Notes: a model not told the origin generated them from the sequence alone. Positions 38,601 through 43,784 are shown, numbered from the stretch's first letter. The stretch: 64,000 bases of DNA from Cavia porcellus (GCF_034190915.1 NW_026947506.1:34575748-34639747), one strand, 5' to 3'. A program made the numbers and translations.

Positions 38601-40991
38601 GGAAAATACAGGTTTTGTCAGGTCTGGTGGTGCAGGCCTAGAATCCCAGCATTGTGGGAGGCTGAGGCAGGACAATCACAAGTTGGAGCCCAGCCTGGGC
38701 AATTTAGAGACTCAGCCCAACAGTGTGGAGCCAGGATCTGCTCAGCTTTTGGGGTTGGGGCAGAGCCCAGCATGACTATAATCTCCAGCCCCAGAAGGCT
38801 GAAAAACTCACTCCCTGGAGAAGAGCACAAATTCATCTTAAAACCTGGTCACCACTTCACCCTGAACTGCTGCGGGTCTCTCAGTAGCCTCGAACTCATG
38901 GCGCTCCTCCTGCCTTGGTCTCCCAAGTGCTGATATTACAGACAGGTACCCCACACCTGGCCCGATCGCTTCTCAGAGCTCCATCTCTGCACATGCAGTG
39001 ACACCTGTGGCTTGTGTGTTTTAATGGGAAGCACTGGGTTATACTATTAAATTCATCTCATCAAGAAGCCTTTATTAAGGACCTAATTTGCAGACTGTAC
39101 TATAGGAAGAGCTGCATGATTAATAGCAAGGGAACAAATAGTACCACTCAATGCAGTCTATTTCCTCATTGGACCCATTGCCGACAGCCACTGCCTCAGC
39201 CCCAATAACACAAGAAGGAGCCAGATGAAGTTCAGTGATGGTCTAGTGCCAATCCCAACAGGACAGCCCTTTTCCAGTTATGGAGGAGGCAGCATAAGAG
39301 CTCTAATCTAGAGTTCATTGGGACCAACTCTTCTGTCTTTATGGATCAGCCGGCTGAGGTCCAGAAAGGCTGAGACAGCTACCCAAGGTCACACAGCAGG
39401 CGGTAACTCATAGCACATGCTTCAGAGCTCCTCCTCTGCATGTCTATATCTGCAAGAAACCTTGGCTCTGGGCTTCTCCCCTCCCAGAGAACAAGCCATG
39501 CCTTTTGTGTCAGACAGTACTTGGGGCCTTCGGGAACAAGCCTTTGAAAGCCCAAGTGGCCGCCCAGGGAAGTCGGATTTGTGCAGCCAGCCAGAATCAA
39601 ACCCTCAGGAGTCACCTTCAAGCCTGTCCTGTGGGCATCAGCTCTCTTGGGGGGGGGCTGCCCAGCTTAGGAAGGATGCACCTCTAGCTCTCCCAGGAGA
39701 GACACATGCTGAGACTGGGGATGAAGGGCTCAGCCCTTACCCTGCACCCCACTTTCCTTGCCTGGTCACTCTCACCAGAACTACTGGGTGCCAGGGGTGC
39801 TCGACACCCACCTGGAAGTGAATGTACTGGCACCAGTGGCTCCAGGTCAGCATGCATGCACCCTGCGGGTGAGGGCTGAGACCAGAGGCAGGAAGGGTGA
39901 TGAGAACGGGGCTGGTCCCAGTTCGCCAGGGCTTTTGTTTTGTTTTGTTTTGAGACCAGGTCTCTCTATGAGTTTAGGCTGGCCTTGAACTCACTATGTT
40001 GCCCAGGCTGTCATGGAACTCAAAGTGATACTCCTGCCTCAGCCTCTTGAGTACTGGGATTATGGGCCTGCACCACCATGTGGGCTCACCAGGGACCTTA
40101 GAAAAGGGTTCCTATGCCAGCGTTCAGGGAAATGCTCCCTCAACAAAACCTTAGGCAGGTGTGGTGGTGCAAGTCTGCAGTCTCAGCATGTGGGAGTCTG
40201 AGGTGTGAGGATTACTGTGAATTCTAGGCCAGCCTGGGCTGTGCAGTGAATTCAAGGCCAACCTGAATTATATAGTGAGCCCCTGTCTCAAGTCACCAAC
40301 AGCAACCCTGAGTGCAATTTATCATTGCAGCCCGCAGCCCCCACCCTTACCCTGAGTCCTTACCCCGAGTCCAGGCCACAGGACCTTGGCTCTACCCCAA
40401 GGTGGGCTGAAGCTTCTACCTTGGCTATTTTAAAGAAGATACTGAGCTTGGCATGGACCCTGGAGTTTACTCGGTGAAAGACCAAGGCATACCGGCAGCC
40501 TCAGTTTCCCCCCTAAATAGTGCACTTGCCCACCCCTCTGGCTTGCTGTGTGAGCGAGCAGAGGGCATATGCAAATCTCCTTTATGGTGAACAGAGATGG
40601 AGGGTGCAGTCCCCAAACTCTCCATGGATGACCTCCCTGATAATCCCCATGGGGCCCTTAGGGTTAGGACTCGTGATCCCTGCTCTGCACGCGTGGAAAG
40701 TGAGGTTCAGGAAAGTGAAGCCGAGGTGCCCAAGGCCACCAGACTAGCAGAGGAGGTGTCTGGAATGGGCGCACAGCTTCAGGGTCCAGAGTACCAAAGT
40801 GGGGCGCAAACACCAATCCATGTGGAAAGCTGTCTGGTTTCTGCCTTTTCCTGGCCAGGGCAATGGGCTCCATCTACTCATCCCAGATTTCCAGGGAGCC
40901 AAGACGAGCACCCGCGCACCCCGCTCATCCTGCGCCCGGCTCACCTCGCGTATTTCGTCTTTTGGAAATCGAGCAGCCTAGGCGTGAACAT
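3327..40991 (-). CDS. MMD2: MMD2, progestin/adipoQ receptor family member (PAQR10), complete gene of seven coding exons
   Basis: Coding exons are 40945-40991, 19168-19249, 16157-16317, 13855-13929, 8203-8304, 7259-7328 and 3327-3530 (741 bp, 246 residues plus stop). Seen: all junctions are GT-AG and all phases join. The N-terminus is [16 protein letters not shown] and the C-terminus LQTKVSK. S83-x3-H87, D107 and H212-x3-H216 match the Ser/His, Asp and HxxxH residues that form the metal site in PAQR proteins. About seven hydrophobic segments are visible (roughly 43-60, 66-89, 106-121, 135-153, 159-179, 186-203, 212-236). Known: MMD2 and its paralogue MMD are Golgi-associated PAQR proteins linked to Ras signalling. 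The length fits the shorter 246-residue MMD2 form; MMD2 rather than MMD is called from the N-terminus and the [14 protein letters not shown] stretch. I looked for no alternative exon. No frameshift or stop breaks the gene, so it is probably functional. Confidence 0.97.
3775..4230 (+). mobile_element. Old L1 ORF2/3' end fragment
   Basis: Diverged L1 text including GTTACTCACAGGAGCCAAGA, CCCAGGCATCCATCAGTG and GAAACCTGAAGACATGATGG. No reading frame survives. Confidence 0.65.
4468..4625 (+). mobile_element. B1 SINE
   Basis: AGGGATGGTGGCACACACTT ... CTCAGGAGGCTGAGGCAGGA, with the internal repeat of the GTTCAAGGCCAGC segment, ending in an A/T-rich tail. Confidence 0.85.
4757..4790. repeat. (CAGA)n microsatellite
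   Basis: About eight tandem ACAG units. Confidence 0.9.
5028..5041 (+). promoter_or_regulatory. Weak CTCF-like motif in intron 6
   Basis: CCACAAGAGGGCAG, 13 of 14 to the CTCF core, plus orientation, in unique sequence before a SINE. Confidence 0.25.
5150..5400 (-). mobile_element. ID-B1 SINE dimer (minus) plus short ID-like piece (plus) at 5343-5400
   Basis: Minus: GATTAAATCCAGGACTTTCA (ID), then TTTGAGACAAGTTCTCAC ... CCTGCCTCAGCCTCC (B1), preceded by (TTTA)n at 5127-5150. The right-hand piece reads GGTGGCAGAGCAGCTGCCTC. Confidence 0.65.
6046..6230 (+). mobile_element. B1-ID SINE dimer
   Basis: CCAGGCACGGTAGCACAAGC (B1), A/T-rich linker, then GGTAGATCAGTGTGAAAGCC (ID), ending in A13. Confidence 0.75.
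6355..6404. repeat. (CA)n microsatellite
   Basis: About 24 uninterrupted CA dinucleotides in intron 6. Confidence 0.97.
6650..6710 (-). mobile_element. ID-like SINE fragment
   Basis: GGGATGGAACCCAGGGCCTC followed by a decayed A-box side. Confidence 0.5.
7259..7328 (-). CDS. MMD2: MMD2 coding exon 6
   Basis: 70 bp, residues 156-179. Acceptor ...CTGCCAG, donor GTAAGTCC. It encodes [18 protein letters not shown] and ends exactly on a codon boundary (M179). Confidence 0.96.
7503..7636 (-). mobile_element. B1 SINE in intron 5 flank of exon 6
   Basis: CAGGGTTTCACTATGCAGTT ... AGCCCAGGCTGGCCTC ... CATGCACTACCACACCTGG, with a (CTTT)n tail at left. Confidence 0.85.
8203..8304 (-). CDS. MMD2: MMD2 coding exon 5
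   Basis: 102 bp, residues 122-156 (split). Acceptor ...TCTCCTAG, donor GTAAGC. It encodes the [12 protein letters not shown] loop and the membrane segment ending VFFFHER. Confidence 0.96.
8485..8795 (+). mobile_element. Ancient L1 3'UTR-type remnant
   Basis: CTGAGCATCCTTATCCACAC ... TTTCAGATTTGGACTTTTTC ... CCAAATTTCCGAACATTTTG resembles the 3' ends of old mammalian L1M elements. It begins about 180 bp before the acceptor of MMD2 exon 5. Confidence 0.5.
9060..9510. promoter_or_regulatory. CpG-rich non-repeat block in intron 4
   Basis: A stretch of unique, CpG-enriched sequence between an old L1 tail and an ID SINE. It includes GGTGGCGCTGG and several GCGC groups. It could be an intronic CpG island, enhancer or alternative promoter. 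The overlapping ORFs on both strands show no recognisable protein. Confidence 0.35.
9611..9682 (+). mobile_element. ID-like SINE with poly-C tail
   Basis: GGACTGGGGGTGTAGCTTGT ... CCCTGGGTTCAACCCCTAGT followed by a run of 14 C. Confidence 0.75.
10135..10350 (+). mobile_element. B1-ID SINE dimer
   Basis: GCTGGACATGGTAGCTCATG (B1), (CAAAA)n linker, then a decayed ID with CCTGGATTCAATCCTCA. Confidence 0.7.
10446..10590 (+). mobile_element. B1 SINE
   Basis: GCCAGGTGTGGTAACACATG ... GAATTCAAGGCCAGTTTGGG, with the duplicated GAATTCAAGGACAGCCTC segment typical of longer rodent B1 forms. Confidence 0.85.
10736..10895 (+). mobile_element. B1-ID SINE dimer with internal B1 deletion
   Basis: The B1 half lacks its middle (GGAGGCTGAGGCAGGAGG missing); the ID half reads GGGGCTGCAGCTCGGTGTGA then AGGCCCTGGGTTCAATC. 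Confidence 0.7.
11130..11345 (+). mobile_element. B1-ID SINE dimer with (GACA)n/(CA)n tail
   Basis: CTGGACGTGGTGGCACAGCC ... GGTCAGTGTAAGGGCCCTGA, then a short simple repeat. Confidence 0.75.
11535..11695 (-). mobile_element. ID-B1 SINE dimer
   Basis: GCGGATTGAACCCAGGGCCT (ID), then GAGGCAGGGTCTCATAAAG and CAGCCTCCCAGAGTTCTGGG (B1). Confidence 0.75.
11700..12420. other. Intron 4 stretch without recognised features
   Basis: TTCCTGTGTGACA occurs twice about 37 bp apart (near 11777 and 11814). Otherwise nothing recognisable precedes the paired CTCF-like sites. Confidence 0.4.
12473..12486 (+). promoter_or_regulatory. CTCF-like motif in intron 4, copy 1
   Basis: CCACCAGATGGCGC matches all 14 positions of the CTCF core CCASYAGRKGGCRS. 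It sits in a locally CpG-rich stretch and is followed by GCTGTCTCTC, a context repeated at copy 2. Confidence 0.5.
12537..12550 (+). promoter_or_regulatory. CTCF-like motif in intron 4, copy 2
   Basis: CCAGCAGAGGGCGC, again 14 of 14 to the CTCF core, same orientation, 64 bp after copy 1. Both copies are followed by GCTGTCTCTC, so the pair looks like a local tandem duplication. Confidence 0.5.
13005..13165 (-). mobile_element. ID-B1 SINE dimer
   Basis: GGCGCTTGAACCCAGAGCCA (ID), then TCGAGACAGGCTCTCACTGA ... CTCAGCCTCCCGGAGGGCTG (B1). Confidence 0.75.
13225..13300 (+). repeat. MIR fragment
   Basis: CTATCTCCATTTTAGAGATC then GAAAGGCACACAGGAGGCTG resembles the MIR 3' half. Confidence 0.4.
13405..13512 (+). 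mobile_element. B1 SINE
   Basis: ATGGTGGCTGTACCTGTAAT ... GGCTGAGGCAGGAGGATC ... TTCAAGACCAG. Confidence 0.75.
13855..13929 (-). CDS. MMD2: MMD2 coding exon 4
   Basis: 75 bp, residues 97-122 (both end codons split). Acceptor ...CTCCCAG, donor GTGAGTCC. It carries the conserved Asp (D107, in HMVDRM) followed by the membrane segment [12 protein letters not shown]. Confidence 0.96.
14640..14935 (+). mobile_element. LTR-like 3' end (MaLR/ERVL type)
   Basis: Ends with GTTACACAGCAATAAAGGAC and CCAATACAAAC, the usual 3' signature of old mammalian LTRs. The 5' limit is uncertain. The rest of intron 3 (13930-15770) is GC-rich unique sequence with no other feature I can name. Confidence 0.35.
15771..15893 (+). 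mobile_element. B1 SINE with A22 tail
   Basis: GCCAGGCATGATAGTGCACA ... GAGTTCAAGGCCAGCCTG, with a small internal deletion before AGGAAGCTGAGGC. Confidence 0.85.
16157..16317 (-). CDS. MMD2: MMD2 coding exon 3
   Basis: 161 bp, residues 44-97 (split). Acceptor ...CCCACACAG, donor GTATGT. It encodes membrane segments 1-2, the [12 protein letters not shown] loop and the S83-TVF-H87 motif, then the basic WKKSHLR turn. Confidence 0.96.
17041..17090. repeat. (GGAA/GGAT)n simple repeat
   Basis: GGAAGGAAGGAAGGATGGAT and onward, imperfect. Confidence 0.85.
17370..17580 (-). mobile_element. ID-B1 SINE dimer carrying a U6 fragment
   Basis: ID half GGGACTGAACCCAGGGCTTT, T-run, U6 5' fragment (17433-17462), then B1 half TTTTGAGACAATGTCTTACT ... 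CTCCCGGAGTGCTGGGACCA. Confidence 0.8.
17433..17462 (+). ncRNA. U6 snRNA 5'-end fragment inside a SINE dimer
   Basis: GTGCTCGCTTGGGCAGCACG followed by TATCTAAAAT matches the first ~31 bases of U6 snRNA with about three differences. Only the 5' end is present, so it is a non-functional fragment. It sits in the A-rich linker between the ID and B1 halves of the minus-strand dimer at 17370-17580. Confidence 0.75.
18070..18135 (+). repeat. MIR fragment
   Basis: TTCTGCAGATGAGGAGAGTG then GTCACAGAGTTGGGATTCGG. Confidence 0.45.
18280..18455 (+). mobile_element. B1-ID SINE dimer
   Basis: GTGATCCCAGCACTCTGGGA (B1) and GGGCTGGGATTAGCTCAGTG (ID). Confidence 0.75.
19168..19249 (-). CDS. MMD2: MMD2 coding exon 2
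   Basis: Acceptor ...CCTCCTTCCAG, 82 bp, residues 16-43 (F-M-N-H-R-V ... C-A-T-H-A), donor GTGAGTG. It contains the [11 protein letters not shown] stretch that leads into the first membrane segment. Intron 1 upstream is about 21.7 kb. Confidence 0.96.
19601..19853 (-). mobile_element. ID + ID + B1 SINE composite
   Basis: Two antisense ID units of different lineages (CCGGGATTAAACCAAGAGCC and ACCAGGGACTGAACTCAGGA, the latter with the full anticodon arm TTGCCAGGCAGGTGCTTAC), then B1 TTGAGACAGGGTCTTACTAA. Lies about 350 bp upstream of exon 2. Confidence 0.8.
19919..19966. repeat. (CA)n microsatellite
   Basis: About 24 CA dinucleotides in intron 1, some 670 bp upstream of exon 2. Confidence 0.97.
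20529..20542 (+). promoter_or_regulatory. CTCF-like motif in intron 1, copy 1
   Basis: CCGCTAGATGGCAG, 13 of 14 to the CTCF core (G for A at position 3). Lies in a CpG-rich island of unique sequence (about 20490-20640). Confidence 0.45.
20570..20583 (+). promoter_or_regulatory. CTCF-like motif in intron 1, copy 2
   Basis: CCGCCAGGGGACGC, 12 of 14 to the CTCF core, 41 bp from copy 1 and in the same orientation. Confidence 0.35.
21220..21365 (+). mobile_element. MLT1-like LTR fragment
   Basis: GAGGTCATGCTGGAGGATGG, GGACAAGCGTCCTTATGAGC and GGGAGAAGGCCACCATCTGG follow the order seen in MLT1 LTRs. Confidence 0.4.
21815..21962 (-). mobile_element. ID-B1 SINE dimer
   Basis: AGGGATTGAGCCCAGGGCCC (ID), TTTGGAGACAGCATGTTGCT ... 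CCTGCCTCAGCCTCCCAGAG (B1, truncated). Confidence 0.75.
22290..22455 (+). mobile_element. B1-ID SINE dimer
   Basis: GTGATCCCAGGGCTATGGGG (B1), GGACTGGGGATATAGCTCAA (ID, deleted form). Confidence 0.75.
22674..22745 (-). mobile_element. ID SINE
   Basis: GCTGGGGACAGAACTCAGGG ... CATGCTCAGCACGTGCTC, which keeps the anticodon arm. Confidence 0.7.
23275..23425 (-). mobile_element. ID-B1 SINE dimer
   Basis: GTACTAGGGATCAGCCCAGG (ID), CTTTTGAGACAGGGTCTTGC ... CTGCCTCAGCCTCACCGGGC (B1). Confidence 0.8.
23578..23701 (+). mobile_element. B1 SINE
   Basis: CCTGGGGTCCCAGTGACTAA ... GGATGAGGCAGGAGGATGG ... CCCATCTCAAAA. Confidence 0.7.
23702..24000 (+). mobile_element. Old L1 3'-region fragment interrupted by an ID SINE (23834-23915)
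   Basis: L1-like text GTGAAATATTACTCTGCCTC and GTCAGTGAAAGACGCCAGAC on either side of GGGGTATAGCTCAGTGGCAC ... CTTCCATCCCCAGCACC. It ends about 200 bp before the 98-bp array. Confidence 0.6.
24201..26553. repeat. 98-bp minisatellite, 24 tandem copies, in MMD2 intron 1
   Basis: Unit starts fall every 98 bases from 24201 to 26455 (begins CAGCAGCCAGTGG, ends GCCCTCCC). There are no internal indels until the last unit, which has one extra base and several changes. Variation is confined mostly to eight positions. Each unit has about eight CpGs and a palindromic decamer, GCGACGTCGC, intact in 20 of 24 units. Units 7-10 (24789-25180) and 11-14 (25181-25572) have the same variant order, a 392-bp higher-order duplication. 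The period is not a multiple of three, so the array cannot code a periodic protein. Confidence 0.97.
26560..27870. other. Intron 1 stretch with no clear feature
   Basis: Unique sequence. A weak SINE-like tail with (CAAAAA)n lies at about 27100-27225. ORFs here have no recognisable product. Confidence 0.4.
27880..28225 (+). mobile_element. ID (minus, 27880-27952) then B1-(GA)n-ID composite
   Basis: Plus-strand B1 GGTCATCCATGCCTGTAATC, then a purine microsatellite (28089-28156) where the usual A-rich linker lies, then ID GCTGGAGTGCAGCTCAGTGC. The linker has apparently grown into the (GA)n run. Confidence 0.75.
28089..28156. repeat. (GA)n / (GACA)n microsatellite
   Basis: Mixed GAGA and GACAGA units, within the SINE composite above. 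Confidence 0.95.
28894..28937 (+). promoter_or_regulatory. Paired CCAAT boxes with a CRE-like site in intron 1
   Basis: Two GCCAATCA boxes lie 39 bp apart (CCAAT at 28894-28898 and 28933-28937) with TGACATCA between them (about 28918-28925). This is a promoter- or enhancer-like layout, antisense to MMD2. No TATA or downstream ORF is convincing. Confidence 0.25.
29310..29437 (+). mobile_element. Truncated B1-ID SINE dimer
   Basis: Only the B1 3' end (CAAGACCCTGTCTCAATG) plus ID GCAGTTCAGCGTGTAGGCCC. Confidence 0.6.
29585..29620. repeat. (CA)n microsatellite
   Basis: About 18 CA dinucleotides preceded by GCGCGCGTGCG. Confidence 0.97.
29891..29903. promoter_or_regulatory. RFX-type X-box in intron 1
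   Basis: GTTGCCAAGCAAC is a perfect inverted repeat of the RFX half-site (GTTGC / GCAAC) with a three-base centre, the classic X-box layout. It lies in unique sequence. RFX factors bind such sites in ciliary and spermatogenic genes. Confidence 0.45.
30149..30258 (+). mobile_element. B1-type SINE, diverged
   Basis: CCTACAGTCCCAGAGACCGG ... GGCTGAGATAGGAGGATCAT. Confidence 0.65.
30335..30556 (+). mobile_element. B1-ID SINE dimer ending in (CA)n
   Basis: TGGGGGTGTTCACCTGTGAT (B1), TGGGGGTGTAGCTCAGTGCT (ID), then a (CA)n tail at 30513-30556. Confidence 0.8.
30600..30735 (+). mobile_element. MLT1-like LTR 3' end
   Basis: GGGACCCTGATCTCAGACTT, GCAGCCTCCAGGACTTTAAG and TTTTGTCCTAGCAGTCCGAC follow the MLT1 3' end. 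Confidence 0.5.
31140..31243 (-). mobile_element. ID-B1 SINE dimer, truncated
   Basis: GGGAGATCGAACCCAGGACT (ID) and TTTTTGACACAGGGTCTGGC (B1 start). Confidence 0.7.
31738..31860 (+). repeat. Polypyrimidine (CCTT/TCTC)-rich tract
   Basis: About 120 bases almost wholly C and T. The remaining parts of 31244-32430 and 32541-33517 show nothing recognisable. Confidence 0.85.
32431..32540 (+). mobile_element. B1 SINE
   Basis: GCTGGGCATGGTGGCCCACA ... GGCTGAGGCAGGATTGCTTG. Confidence 0.75.
33518..33700 (+). mobile_element. B1 SINE with purine-rich tail
   Basis: GGCTGAGTTTGGTGACAAAC ... AGCTGAGGCAGGATTGCC, followed by (GAAGAG)n and A12. Confidence 0.75.
33979..34130 (-). mobile_element. ID-B1 SINE dimer
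   Basis: GAGGACCAAACTCAGGGCCT (ID), TTTTGAAACAAGGTCTCAGT (B1, with an internal deletion). Confidence 0.7.
34310..34395 (-). mobile_element. B1 SINE fragment
   Basis: CCTCCTGCCTCAGCTTCCCA and GGGATTACAGGTGTGTCCCA. Confidence 0.65.
35190..35490 (+). mobile_element. Old L1 3' end fragment
   Basis: CCTTGAGGACACCATAGTCA, GTGAAATAAGCCAGGCACAA, GATTCCACTTATACCAGGTC and GCACAACAGTGTGGATGCGC follow the end of L1 ORF2 into the 3'UTR. Confidence 0.75.
35497..35805 (+). mobile_element. B1 followed by two ID SINEs of different lineages
   Basis: B1 GCCATGGTGGTGCACACCTG, A-run, a full-length ID (GGGGATTTAGCTCAATGGCA, CACCTGCCTGGCAAGTGCAA), then a deleted-form ID (GGAGATGTAGCTCAGTGTTC). Confidence 0.8.
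36223..36445 (+). mobile_element. B1-ID SINE dimer
   Basis: CCAGGCATGGCAGCGTGCAC ... with internally duplicated B1 segment, then GATGTAGCTTACTGTAAAGG (ID). Confidence 0.8.
36843..37010 (-). mobile_element. ID-B1 SINE dimer
   Basis: TACTGGGGATGAACCAAAGG (ID), CTTTGAGACAGGGTCTCACG (B1). Confidence 0.8.
37571..37682 (+). mobile_element. B1 SINE
   Basis: CAGTGTGGCGGCACATGCCT ... CTCAGGAGGCTGAGTCAGGA. Confidence 0.8.
37815..37997 (+). mobile_element. B1-ID SINE dimer
   Basis: GGCTCGTGCCTGTAATCCCA (B1), GCTGGGGGTGTAGCTCAGTG (ID), A16 tail. Confidence 0.85.
38060..38198 (-). mobile_element. B1 SINE
   Basis: TTTTAGACAGGGCCTCGCTG ... GGCTGGCCTTGAACTAACTG. Confidence 0.8.
38545..38615 (-). mobile_element. 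MaLR (MST/THE1-like) LTR end fragment
   Basis: TAGTTTGCTTCCTGTGCTGT and AAGGCCTGAGACTGGGTGCC match the antisense 3' end of MaLR LTRs. A B1 abuts its right side. Confidence 0.4.
38615..38962 (+). mobile_element. Two B1 SINEs (plus 38615-38719; minus 38860-38962)
   Basis: Plus: GGTCTGGTGGTGCAGGCCTA. Minus: GCCTCGAACTCATGGCGCTC and CTCCCAAGTGCTGATATTAC. They point away from each other with about 140 bp between. Confidence 0.7.
39330..39405 (+). repeat. MIR fragment
   Basis: GGCTGAGGTCCAGAAAGGCT and ACCCAAGGTCACACAGCAGG. The rest of 38963-39930 shows no other feature. Confidence 0.6.
39935..40085 (-). mobile_element. B1 SINE, long form
   Basis: (TTTTG)n then GAGACCAGGTCTCTCTATGA and CTCAGCCTCTTGAGTACTGG. 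Confidence 0.85.
40152..40293 (+). mobile_element. B1 SINE, long form
   Basis: GGCAGGTGTGGTGGTGCAAG ... AATTCAAGGCCAACCTGAAT, about 650 bp downstream of the exon 1 splice donor. Confidence 0.8.
40640..40745 (+). repeat. MIR fragment
   Basis: CACGCGTGGAAAGTGAGGTT then GGTGCCCAAGGCCACCAGAC. Confidence 0.45.
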
Positions 40992-41340
40992 CTCTGCGGT
41001 TCCATGGGCGCCCGAGCTGGGCTCCGCTCTGCTGAGATGCTGGGAACTTGGGGACCGCTAGAAGGGGCGCAGCAGGTGGGCAGCGCGGGTCAGGGCCGGC
41101 GGGGAGGGGGAGGCGGAGCAGAGCCAGGAGGCGCCGACCGGGATCCAGAGCCCGAGCTGAGCCCGAGCTGGCGGCGCCGACGCCAAATCCCGAGCAGATG
41201 GTGGCGGGGGCGGGGCGCGCGGGGGCTCTGGGCGCGCGTCACCAAGCCTGGTTGCGCCTCCTTCCTGCCCTCGCCTCCGGCCTGGAGGGCGGAGGATTGG
41301 GCGTCCCCTCCCCCGGGACAGCAGATGCTGCCCTGGGCTG
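40890..41340 (-). promoter_or_regulatory. MMD2: MMD2 promoter / CpG island
   Basis: CpG-dense stretch around exon 1. A consensus GC box (GGGGCGGGGC) lies at 41207-41216. Four G-runs in 41206-41235 could fold as a G-quadruplex on the plus strand. No TATA box is visible at a sensible distance from the ATG. This fits a CpG-island, Sp1-type promoter. The transcription start cannot be placed from the sequence alone. Confidence 0.65.
40945..40991 (-). CDS. MMD2: MMD2 coding exon 1 (start codon exon)
   Basis: Encodes residues 1-15 and two bases of codon 16. The ATG at 40991 has G at -3. The exon ends ...GCG AG before the donor GTGAGC. This start gives the expected MMD2 N-terminus. A second ATG 14 bases upstream (41005) is out of frame and opens an overlapping upstream ORF. 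Confidence 0.95.
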
Positions 41341-43784
41341 GGCTGGAAGACAGAGGGTACACTGCCCATGTGGCCCCTGGTCTACTAGTGGCCACGCTGT
41401 CCCCAAGGGACCTGCCTGGGAGTGGCCACGCTCTCAGGGAAGCCTCCTCACATAGGCCTGCGTGGCTCCTCGCTCTCCTTGGTCAACTTTCCTCATCCCT
41501 TCCATCGATCTTCAGCCAAACCTAGCTATCTCTATGTGAGGGCTATGGGGAACCCATCACCTGCTGGTTGAAGTTTTTGACACTCTTGTGGGCAGCTGGA
41601 GGCCGGATGGCCTATGATGGGGAAGAAATGTTAATACTGCCTAAAGGGACCCAAGTCTGGTCCCCAAACTGAAAAGAAGACCTCTCCCCAGTTCCTATTT
41701 CTATTTCTACCATTGCTTCACTTGAGGTCCGGCTAAGCACTGGAAGATCGGCCCAAGGGAGCTAGAACAAGAAGCAAGAAGATCAAAGGACCCCACCTCG
41801 TTCACTCCGATTCCAGATGTGGCCCAGGGCAGGCACACACTTCCATCGCAGCAGGGTGAGAAGTGGGGTGTCTGGGATGGAAATGGAGAAGAAGGAGGGG
41901 TTCAGGGACTCTGAGGAGGTGGGACCCACCATGCCCAGCAGTGGGCTAGAAGTGGGGAGAGGGAGGCGCAGGAGTCGAGGGTTTCAGCTGGGCCCAGTAG
42001 GTGACTCTCTGTGCTGCTCAGTGAGGAGAAAGGAAGGAACCCAGAGGAAAGAGGGGGTGGGTGGGGAAGGGACAGTCATTAGTTAGGTCTCAGCCAGATA
42101 AGCTTGAGGTCAAGGTCAATGTGAAACCAAGACCAGGGCTAGTGTGGGCTAGGGGAGCAGACAGGACGGGAGCCCCACGCAGTGAGGCGCCCACCCACCT
42201 ATGATGGGGACAGGAGGACCCTTCTAGCTTGGGTTTCAGCTTGCTCATCTTGACCAACTTGAGTTTCAACTTCCACCTGAGAGCCACCAGCCTCGGGGCA
42301 CTATTGGCACTGACATTAAAATTAGCACTTTAAATGCAGTTTCTCCCCTACACCAGGGAGCCCTGTGTGGCTGTGGGTGTGTTATGGGCTCTGCGCATCC
42401 ATGCAGAGAGTTCTGAGGGCCCGGCACCACGAGATGGTGGTGGGAGCCAGGTGGGTGAGAGAAGTGCTTGAAAGGAAATGGAGTGGAAGAGACGGGATCT
42501 GTGCATGGCAGGAGGGCATGGTTAGTTGGGAGACGCTTGCCTGGGGGGTGGGGGTGGGACATGGGGGTCACACGCACCTGTGTGTCCTGCTGGGCTGGAG
42601 ATGGACAGGTCAGCTGCAGCTCAGGGCCAGTGCCTCCTACCTCTTGGGTAGAACAGGGAGACCAGGCTGAGGGAGCCAGAGACCTTCCTAGTTCCCAAGG
42701 GGAACCCTAAGGGGACATGGCCATCTGGGGCAAAACCTACCTTGGAGCCCAGTTCAGAAACTTAGTTCATTGCCCAACGCATGACTCCAGAAAGTCCAGC
42801 AAGGTCTGAGTTGCAGGGGATGGGAACCCAGCAGGTGGGACCAAGCCAGCCTCTCCTGGCTCTGCCTGACCCCAGGCCCAGACTGCACTCTGACCCACCT
42901 GTTCTCAGTCCCCAGCTGCATTTCCCAGAAAGGTCCTTGCTGGATTTGCAAAGGGGAAAAGACCCCTTAGTGTCCCCTCTGTTCTTGGGGAGGTCAGACT
43001 GGCTCAGAGTGGTCATGGATGGACACAGCTCCCAGGAGGCTGGGACCAGCCTCCCTAAGGTGGTTGGCTTCCTGGCCAGACTACCGTCCGCCTCCAAGCA
43101 CATCTCAGCAGCAGGCTTTGCAGGGTCCCGGAGGAGACTCCTGAAAGGAAAGAGCAGCCTAGACATGGATTTGCCTTTTCTTCACCAGCTAAAGAAACTG
43201 AATAAAAATAAGTTACTATTTTTACTCCTGAGATTGGTTGGTATGGCAACAGAGGGCCTGACTCCTGCTCTTAGAGTCGAGGTTGGGCTGCATCAGAGAA
43301 GGGAGGCAGAGAGAGGTAACTGGAGGGACACTGAGTGGCCAGAGGCCTGTCCTGTCACTCCCCACACCCACACATACCAGAAATCCCCTCTGCCTACCTG
43401 CCCTTCCTCACGGGCTTCCCTGATGACTTGATCCCAGTCTGGCTGTATGACCTCAGGTTGGGCCCAGTCATGTCCGGGCAGCCTCTTCTCCACTCCTGGA
43501 AGTGCTACAGCTCAGCTCAACAGATCAGCAGTCCCAGGCCCACCTGGCTGAGAGCTCCTTCTCTGCTTCTGCACCCTGGGAGGAGCCCACACCCACAGCT
43601 AGGCCAGGTCGGTGGTGGCTGAACAGCCTCCACCCTGGTTTTGTGTCCTGAGCCCCATTCTGGGCTCTCAAGCTTTAGTTTCCCCACTTGTGATGTAGAG
43701 GAGATAACCCCCCCTCCCCGCCCCCGACAGACTGTAAAAGGGACCACAGAGTCCAGAGTGGAGCACTGCTTCTCAGAGCTTGTG
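41340..43784. other. MMD2 upstream region, no recognised gene or repeat
   Basis: GC-moderate unique sequence, possible distal promoter. It holds a G-quadruplex run (42543-42567) and a degenerate RFX-like site (GTTGGTATGGCAAC, about 43238). ORFs here lack recognisable content. Confidence 0.4.
42543..42567 (+). other. G-quadruplex-forming run upstream of MMD2
   Basis: Four G-runs (6, 5, 3 and 5 Gs) separated by 1, 1 and 4 bases, about 1.55 kb upstream of the MMD2 start codon. Confidence 0.5.

Noticed and set aside
40863..41525. 220-codon plus-strand ORF across the MMD2 promoter
   Set aside because: It lies antisense over exon 1 and the CpG island. High GC lowers stop frequency, and the Gly/Arg/Ala/Pro-rich text resembles no protein. 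A second ORF in another frame overlaps it.
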